36,061 nt of DNA from Solimonas soli DSM 21787 (lineage in GTDB: Bacteria > Pseudomonadota > Gammaproteobacteria > Nevskiales > Nevskiaceae), in contig NZ_AXDW01000025.1 of NCBI RefSeq assembly GCF_000474945.1, positions 1-36,061 of the forward strand, in the 5' to 3' direction. The position numbers and the translations under genes are program-made. The notes under the pieces are model-generated. The model did no database searches. It was not told the origin of the DNA and saw only the letters and a list, made by a program, of their open reading frames with translations. Shown piece by piece: positions 31,409 to 36,061 of this stretch (its first letter is position 1; each line of letters begins with the position of its first letter).

Positions 31409-33340
31409 TCAGAAGTTGTACTTGACGTTGAGCGTCGCATAGTCGTGATCGACGTATGGGTTGGCGGCCAGGGTGGTGTCGTTGATGGTCTTGCCGGCGT
31501 CGCCGAAGAACCAGTTGTAGCCGAGGCCGATCTGCGTGTTCGACAGATACGTCATCGAGAAGCCGAGGCTCGCGCGCATGTCGCCGTCGCCATAGAGCGC
31601 GCCGAAGGCGCCGGCGATGGCCGGATTGTTCTTCAGGTAGCCGAAGGTGATCGGCATGCTGAAGTCCCAGCCGGCCATGATGTTGTGCTTGGTCGGGATG
31701 AGCAGCGCCTGGATGCCGTAGGCATCGCGATCGTAGATCAGCTTGTCGCCGTCGCCGACCGGGATGATGCCGGGCGAGGACTCGACGCGATCGACGTCGA
31801 TCATGTGCAGGTACTGCGCCTCGGCGACGAAGGCCATGTCGTCGAAGAACAGGCGCGGGTTGGTGGCGTACAGCGCCGACAGCAGCAGCTGGCCGCTCTT
31901 CGAGCGCGAGTACACCGGGCTGACGTGGCCGGAGATCAGCGTCTCGACGCCGGTCGGCGCGCCGTCGCGGTAGTTCAGTTCGCCGGCCACGTTGAAGCCG
32001 CCGAGCACGGTCGTGAAGCTGGCCGCGGTCATGTGGATGCCCGGTTCGTACTCGACGTTGTACGACACCGGCACCATCTGGTTGATGATCTGCGTGGTGA
32101 CCGGCGTGCCGCCGGGCAGGAAGCCGAACGGCGCGTAGCCGACGTTGAGGCGCACCGACGGGTTCGGGTCGTGGTAGCGCAGGTGATAGAGGCCGACGTT
32201 GGTCACCGAGGTGAGCTGGTAGCGCAGGCCCAGGCCCCACTGCCCGAAGTTGCTCGGCGCGAGGTCTTCTTCGCGATACGTGTAGATGTAGCGCGGCGCA
32301 TTGGCGAGGCGGCCGATCGGTGCGAGCAGCACGTTGCAGACGAAGTTCTCGGCGGTCTGGCCGATCGGCAGCTGACCGCTGTTGCCGATGTGCAGATTGG
32401 TGATCAGGCCCTGGCAGCTGCCCGGCCCGCCGTACAGCGGATTGGCCGAGCCGTAGACGTAGCGGGCGCCGGGGCCGACGACGTCGGCCGGCGAGAAATA
32501 GTCGCCGACCGGGAAAATCTCGTTCGGGCGGAACTTGAACTTGTAATAGCCGAGCACGCTGAGATCGTTGGTCACGGCGGCGTTGAACGACAGCTGCGGC
32601 GTCGGCAGGAGAATGTCCTTGATCTCCGTGCCCGGCACGAAGGCCTTGGTCGCATCGGCCTGGCTCTGCGCGCTGGCGATGCCCGACATGAACAGGCTCT
32701 CGCCCCAGGCGACCAGCTGCTGGCCGAGGCGCACGTTGATGCTCGACACGTCACCGAGATACCAGGAGCCGTAGACGTAGGCCTCGAGCAGGCGCGCGCG
32801 TTCGCCGTCGTAGTACTTTGTCGCCTCGGTGAACTTGTTGTAGTGCGGATCCGGATAGTCGTCCGGCGGGTTGCCCTTGTTGACCGTCAGCGGCGAGTCG
32901 TTGGCGTTCTTGCGATGATAGACGTCGTCGTAGAAGGCCGAGCCGCTGAGCACGGCGCCGAAGTCGCCATGGTTGAGGTGCACTTCGCCGTAGGCGCTGA
33001 GGCGGTTGTGGATCAGGTCGCCGCGGTCGAAGTTGCGGTTGCCGTCGTCCGAGTTGATCGACTGCGACAGGCCCTGGCGCTCGAAGCGGAAGACCTGTGC
33101 CGGCTGGCCTTCCGGAATGTCGGGGAACAGATAGGACTGGAATTGCTCGACCGGCGCGTTGATGAGACGGTTGTCCTGCTTCTCCGTGCGCACGGCCAGA
33201 CCATAGTTCATGGTCATCTTGTAATCGACCGTGGTGTCGCCGCCGAGATCGAACGAGCCGGCCCGCGCCGCGCCGCCCGCCATGATCGCCACCACCGCAC
33301 ACGCCCAGACGCTCCGCTTCCCTGTCGACATTTTTTTCAT
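31409..33340 (-). CDS. DUF1302-family outer-membrane beta-barrel protein
   Basis: A 643-residue exported protein with a signal peptide ending at GGAARA. The mature N-terminus (SFDLGGDTTVDYKMTMNYGL) and the many alternating beta strands, ending in LNVKYNF with a terminal Phe, match DUF1302, porin-like outer-membrane proteins tied to uptake of hydrophobic compounds such as alkanes, steroids or terpenes. The usual partner DUF1329 lipoprotein gene is not next to it here. ATG 33340 has GCGGAA upstream; an internal ATG (33331) is a possible alternative. Confidence 0.9.
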   Translation of the reverse strand: MKKMSTGKRSVWACAVVAIMAGGAARAGSFDLGGDTTVDYKMTMNYGLAVRTEKQDNRLINAPVEQFQSYLFPDIPEGQPAQVFRFERQGLSQSINSDDGNRNFDRGDLIHNRLSAYGEVHLNHGDFGAVLSGSAFYDDVYHRKNANDSPLTVNKGNPPDDYPDPHYNKFTEATKYYDGERARLLEAYVYGSWYLGDVSSINVRLGQQLVAWGESLFMSGIASAQSQADATKAFVPGTEIKDILLPTPQLSFNAAVTNDLSVLGYYKFKFRPNEIFPVGDYFSPADVVGPGARYVYGSANPLYGGPGSCQGLITNLHIGNSGQLPIGQTAENFVCNVLLAPIGRLANAPRYIYTYREEDLAPSNFGQWGLGLRYQLTSVTNVGLYHLRYHDPNPSVRLNVGYAPFGFLPGGTPVTTQIINQMVPVSYNVEYEPGIHMTAASFTTVLGGFNVAGELNYRDGAPTGVETLISGHVSPVYSRSKSGQLLLSALYATNPRLFFDDMAFVAEAQYLHMIDVDRVESSPGIIPVGDGDKLIYDRDAYGIQALLIPTKHNIMAGWDFSMPITFGYLKNNPAIAGAFGALYGDGDMRASLGFSMTYLSNTQIGLGYNWFFGDAGKTINDTTLAANPYVDHDYATLNVKYNF

Positions 33341-33379
33341 CGATTCCGCGTACGACTTGCGCCGCCGCTCCTCCCGCTA

Positions 33380-33385
33380 TTTATA
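33380..33385 (-). promoter_or_regulatory. possible -10 element of the DUF1302 gene
   Basis: On the minus strand ACCTATAAATAGC gives a TATAAA hexamer about 40 bases before the start codon, the only AT-rich spot in this GC-rich region. No good -35 box at 16-18 bp was found, so this is tentative. Confidence 0.3.
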
Positions 33386-33533
33386 GGTATTCCGCGGCGC
33401 TAACGTAGGGGCAAGCCGGCGGACGAGCCTCACCCGAAATGATTACATTGCGGGGGCGTGCTTCCGACATGATGAACACGTCGCGCACGAGGCGCCCGCA
33501 GAGGCACCATCGAACATGTCGGGGGAGAAGGTG

Positions 33534-34958
33534 ATGCGCTATCTGAGTCCGGTCGATGCGGCGTTCCTGCAGATGGAGTCACCGCGCACGCCCATGCACG
33601 TCGGCGGCCTGCTGACTTTTCGCCTGCCCGACGATGCGCCGGACGACTACCTGCGCACGCTGTTCGCCGCGATGCGCGCGCAGGCACCCGGCACGCCACC
33701 GTTCAACCTGCGTCTGGTGCGCAGGCGGCTGCAGAAAGTGGCGCCGGCCTGGGAGGAGGCGCACGACATTGACATCGACTATCACCTGCGCCACTCGGCG
33801 CTGCCGTTTCCCGGCGGCGAGCGCGAGCTCGGCGTACTCGTCGCGCGCCTGCATTCGCATCCGCTCGACCTGCGGCGGCCGCCGTGGGAGGTAACGCTGA
33901 TCGAGGGCCTGGAGAATCGCCGCTTCGCGATCTTCTTCAAGGTGCACCACTGCGCCCTCGACGGGCTCGGCGCGCTCAAGCTCGTGCGCCGCTGGCTGAG
34001 CACGGATCGCCGGCAGCGCGGCGCGCCGGCGCTGTGGGCGCTGCCGAAGCGGCCGCGGGACGACGCCGGAGCGGAGGCGGCGCCGGCCGGCGCGCTCGAA
34101 CAGCGCTTCGCCACGGCGCGCACGCAGCTGCGCGCCAGCGCTGAACTCGTCGCCGCGCTGCGCCGCATGGCACGGCCGAGCGAAAACCCGGAAGGCGGCA
34201 TCCTCTCCGCACTCGCGACGCCTCGCTGCCTGCTCAACAGGCGCATCACGCCGCAGCGCCGCCTCGCCACGCAGCTGTTCGCGCTGAACCGCGTCAAGGC
34301 GCTGAGCGCCGCGACGCGGGCGACCATCAACGACGTCTCGCTGGCGCTGATCGCCGGCGCCGTGCGCCGCTATCTGCTCGAGCTCGGCGATCTCCCGCAG
34401 GCGCCGCTGATCGCCTCCGTGCCGGTCGGCCTGCCGCGCAGTGACGGCAAGCCCGGCAACGCCGTCGCCGGCTTCGTCGTGCCGCTCGGCACGCAGCTCG
34501 ACGATCCGCTGGAGCGCCTGCGCGTCATCCGTGCCATCACACAGCGCACCAAGGAACAGCTGCGCGGCATGTCGCCGGAAGCGCTCGGGCAGTTCACGCT
34601 GCTCGGACTTTCGCCGTTGATCCTTGGCCAGCTCGCCGGCGTGCTGCCGCACCTGCCGCCGATCTTCAACTTCGTCGTCTCCAATGTCGTCGCCTCGAAG
34701 GAGCCGCTCTACTACGAGGGCGCCGAACTGGAGGCGATGTATCCGATTTCCGTGCTCTTCGACGGTTACGCGCTCAACGTCACCATCATCGGCTACGCCG
34801 ATCGCCTCGCCATCGGCTTCACCGGCTGCCGCGATACGCTGCCCTCGCTGCAGCGCCTCGCGGTATACAGCGGCGAATCGCTGCAGGAACTGGAACGGTC
34901 GGCGGGCATCGCGACGGCGACGAAGGCACCGGCGCGTCGGCGCAAGCGCAAGGCATAG
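33534..34958 (+). CDS. WS/DGAT-family O-acyltransferase (wax ester synthase/diacylglycerol acyltransferase)
   Basis: A 474-residue acyltransferase that esterifies fatty alcohols or diacylglycerol with acyl-CoA, making wax ester or triacylglycerol stores. The active motif HHxxxDG is H138-H-C-A-L-D-G144. Other family marks are LSPVDAAFLQMESPRTPMHV at the N-terminus, NDVSLALIAGAVRRYL, and NFVVSNV near the C-terminus. Start 33534 was chosen because GGGGGAGAAGG stands upstream and MRYLSPVDAAF is the conserved N-terminus; ATG 33516 is an alternative. The C-terminal tail is basic (ARRRKRKA). Its stop lies about 7 bases from the start of homology to the broken integron integrase on the other strand, so its 3' flank was the edge of a deletion. 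Confidence 0.92.
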   Translation: MRYLSPVDAAFLQMESPRTPMHVGGLLTFRLPDDAPDDYLRTLFAAMRAQAPGTPPFNLRLVRRRLQKVAPAWEEAHDIDIDYHLRHSALPFPGGERELGVLVARLHSHPLDLRRPPWEVTLIEGLENRRFAIFFKVHHCALDGLGALKLVRRWLSTDRRQRGAPALWALPKRPRDDAGAEAAPAGALEQRFATARTQLRASAELVAALRRMARPSENPEGGILSALATPRCLLNRRITPQRRLATQLFALNRVKALSAATRATINDVSLALIAGAVRRYLLELGDLPQAPLIASVPVGLPRSDGKPGNAVAGFVVPLGTQLDDPLERLRVIRAITQRTKEQLRGMSPEALGQFTLLGLSPLILGQLAGVLPHLPPIFNFVVSNVVASKEPLYYEGAELEAMYPISVLFDGYALNVTIIGYADRLAIGFTGCRDTLPSLQRLAVYSGESLQELERSAGIATATKAPARRRKRKA

Positions 34959-34961
34959 ATC

Positions 34962-35394
34962 CGGTTCCGCAGCGCCCGGCGATCGAGATCGGCGTCCTTG
35001 ACGCCCAGCCAGACCCCTTCCATCAGCCGCATGCCGCTGCCGTGCAGCAGCCGCGCGGCAAGGCCGCGGCATCGGGCATGCGCCACCGTATCGAAGCGAT
35101 TTCCCTCCAAGAGAGCCCTGTCCGCAATCACCTCGGCTTGCGGACCCGCATCACCCCTTCGAGCTGACCCGGCGACTGATCCGGAACCTCGTGGTACAGG
35201 AACAGACGGCCGCCAGCGCCCGGTTCCGCGCGCCGGCCGAATCGTTCCGTGCGTCGCCATACGCACCAGAAACGCTTCGAACTCCAACTGCCCCAACTCG
35301 CGCGAGCGTCGCTTGCCGTGAAAACGGACGAAGCGTTTAATCTGACTGCCCTGGCTCCCAGATTGGCAGACATGTCCGATTTCCTTGGCAATGC
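34962..35394 (-). pseudogene. truncated, frameshifted integron integrase gene (intI)
   Basis: Read right to left, three pieces in different frames match IntI: IKRFVRFHGKRRSRELGQLE then FEAFLVRMATHG (N-terminal SAM-like domain, from about 35341 down); ARNRALAA, then LFLYHEVPDQSPGQLEGVMR and VRKPR after a frameshift near 35210; and LAARLLHGSGMRLMEGVWLG then VKDADLDRR, containing the first catalytic Arg (GMR), after an internal deletion and stop near 35150. The second catalytic box (HxLRHxxAT) and the Tyr are gone, since homology ends near 34965, next to the acyltransferase stop. IntI is the tyrosine recombinase that inserts gene cassettes at attI. Its orientation, 5' end toward the cassettes, is standard. 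Confidence 0.85.
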
Positions 35395-35425
35395 GGACGG
35401 CTTGTCACTCAATGACTTGGAATAA

Positions 35426-35495
35426 CTGTGACCAAATTATCATCAACAAGCGCCAGTTTATCGGACAATCCCGTGTCGTCTAATTGTAGTTGGGT
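35426..35495 (+). other. attI-like region with core site GTTGGGT
   Basis: The 70 bp between the 5' end of the intI remnant and the first cassette are AT-rich and end in GTTGGGT (35489-35495), which fits the integron core site GTTRRRY cut after the first G. No paired attC hairpin could be drawn here, which fits attI rather than attC. Integrase-binding direct repeats were not identified by eye. Confidence 0.55.
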
Positions 35496-35537
35496 GTTGC
35501 TGCGGCGGTAGTTGTCACCGGAGAGTTCGGAGCCAGC

Positions 35538-35732
35538 ATGAGCGCGCCATTCCATCTTCACCGTTCTGGCGCATCTGCTGCTTCAAGCGTCGCAGCGTTT
35601 CATCGGCTTCAAGCTTCGGTGTGGCGCCGCTCTCATTCTAGAAGCGCATCGCTCTTGCTAGCGGCGCGGGCTTCGGCAAAGCTCAGAGCATCGGCGTCGC
35701 TCGGCACCATCACAAAGCGGGGGCTTTCGTGA
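35538..35732 (+). CDS. possible small cassette gene, 64 aa
   Basis: Within the first cassette (about 35490-35811) this plus-strand frame starts 49 bp after the core site and ends before the attC, the usual layout of a cassette gene. The product is rich in Ser, Ala and Arg, is not recognised, and may be spurious. The opposite strand has protein-like segments (VMVPSDADALSFAEARAASK, and ESGATPKLEADETLRRLKQQ in a shifted frame) that compete with it. Confidence 0.3.
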   Translation: MSAPFHLHRSGASAASSVAAFHRLQASVWRRSHSRSASLLLAARASAKLRASASLGTITKRGLS

Positions 35733-35749
35733 GTTCCATCGGGCAGCAC

Positions 35750-35817
35750 ACCCAACTAGCGTTTCCAGCCGACGTGTCCGCCTTCGGCGGCCACGCGGCT
35801 GAAACAGGGCGTTGGGC
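35750..35817 (+). repeat. attC site (59-base element), 68 bp
   Basis: Outer core sites ACCCAAC (35750-35756) and GTTGGGC (35811-35817) fit RYYYAAC and GTTRRRY. Inside, TTTCCAGCCGACGTGTCCGC pairs with GCGGCCACGCGGCTGAAA around a TTC loop (35783-35785). The left arm carries extra unpaired bases (a C in TTTCC and the A in CCGACG), the extrahelical bases that set strand choice. Their position on the left arm matches the aadA-type orientation, with the cassette gene to the left on the plus strand and the next cassette to the right. Confidence 0.92.
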
Positions 35818-35820
35818 ACC

Positions 35821-36061
35821 ATGAAAGCTCACGCGATGGAGAGTCTGATTTTCATTGAGGCGGTGGTACTCGCCGGCCCCATTACAGCGTTCGTCGCATA
35901 TTCCAGCATCCTCGCTGCCGTATTCGGCCTACCCACGTTGGTTTGGTCGTTTGGCGCTCCTGGTCGCTTTGAACCAACCTTTGCGGCAGTGCTTTGCGCC
36001 CTGCCGCTTGGTGTATTTGCGCTCGTCCACCTTTGGTCTCTCACCCGTAGCACAGCCAAAG
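35821..36061 (+). CDS. second cassette gene: small membrane protein, 3' end outside window
   Basis: An open frame of 80 codons from ATG 35821, four bases after the attC core site, as in many cassettes, and still open at the window edge. The protein starts MKAHAMESLIFIEAVVLAGP. It has a hydrophobic segment at about 9-40 and a second at about 57-75 (FAAVLCALPLGVFALVHLWS). Codon choice is less GC-biased than in the chromosomal genes. Not recognised; cassette proteins of unknown function with two or more membrane helices are common. Confidence 0.7.
   Translation, partial: MKAHAMESLIFIEAVVLAGPITAFVAYSSILAAVFGLPTLVWSFGAPGRFEPTFAAVLCALPLGVFALVHLWSLTRSTAK

Noticed and set aside
35260-35425. A plus-strand frame ending at 35423-35425 (KRFELQLPQLARASLAVKTD and on) looked like the C-terminus of an unknown protein.
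   Set aside because: It is the exact antisense of the integrase remnant, whose minus-strand translation matches IntI, and it has a stop close upstream.
1-36061. CRISPR arrays, tRNA or rRNA genes.
   Set aside because: No regularly spaced repeats and no cloverleaf or rRNA-like stretches were seen on reading both strands by eye.

Overview
The window is very GC-rich, with dense protein-coding genes and short intergenic gaps. The families present suggest an environmental gammaproteobacterium of the hydrocarbon- or steroid-degrading kind, perhaps Nevskiales/Solimonadaceae: a DmpG/HsaF-type aldolase, a KshA/DAF-36-like Rieske oxygenase, a DUF1302 outer-membrane protein, a wax ester synthase (WS/DGAT), a DUF1214 protein, a sulfotransferase and a two-component flavin reductase. 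The taxon is inferred from family content only; there is no rRNA here.

Left part (1-10.5 kb). This holds the 3' end of a 4-hydroxy-2-oxovalerate aldolase, a lipoprotein of the class C beta-lactamase fold, an aldo/keto reductase, a DUF2383 four-helix protein, a DUF2846 lipoprotein, a large unrecognised lipoprotein and an RluA-family pseudouridine synthase. A 163-bp inverted-repeat (MITE-like) element overlaps the end of the pseudouridine synthase gene. Next comes a copper-type operon on the minus strand: DUF2946 protein, PCuAC copper chaperone, TonB receptor.

Middle (10.5-20 kb). A 1008-aa lipoprotein fuses a parallel beta-helix to a diheme cytochrome c. It is divergent from a Rieske oxygenase followed by an adrenodoxin-type [2Fe-2S] ferredoxin. 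Then comes the most notable system, a Family 2A encapsulin (SrpI-type) sulfur nanocompartment locus: rhodanese, serine O-acetyltransferase, a 77-aa XRE regulator starting at TTG, the encapsulin shell, and a SufS-like cysteine desulfurase with a ~235-residue disordered N-terminal cargo domain. The serine acetyltransferase supplies the cysteine precursor. The encapsulated desulfurase strips sulfur from cysteine inside the shell. The rhodanese could pass sulfane sulfur in or out.

Right part (20-35 kb). This holds a 2OG-Fe dioxygenase, a patch of gene debris (MgtC/SapB remnant), an Old Yellow Enzyme homologue, a YqhA-family membrane protein, a histidine kinase with an output-less double-receiver response regulator, a DUF1214 + sulfotransferase pair, a BIME-like repeat, an SDR, a frameshifted small-gene remnant, a flavin reductase with a MarR-like tail, a DUF1302 porin-like protein and a WS/DGAT acyltransferase.

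Right edge (34.96-36.06 kb). This is the remnant of a chromosomal integron: a truncated and frameshifted intI on the minus strand, an attI-like core site, a first cassette, a well-formed 68-bp attC, and the start of a second cassette encoding a membrane protein that runs off the window. Stretches without genes longer than 300 bp are occupied by the MgtC debris (20.88-21.53 kb) and by the integron remnant. No tRNA, rRNA or CRISPR was seen.
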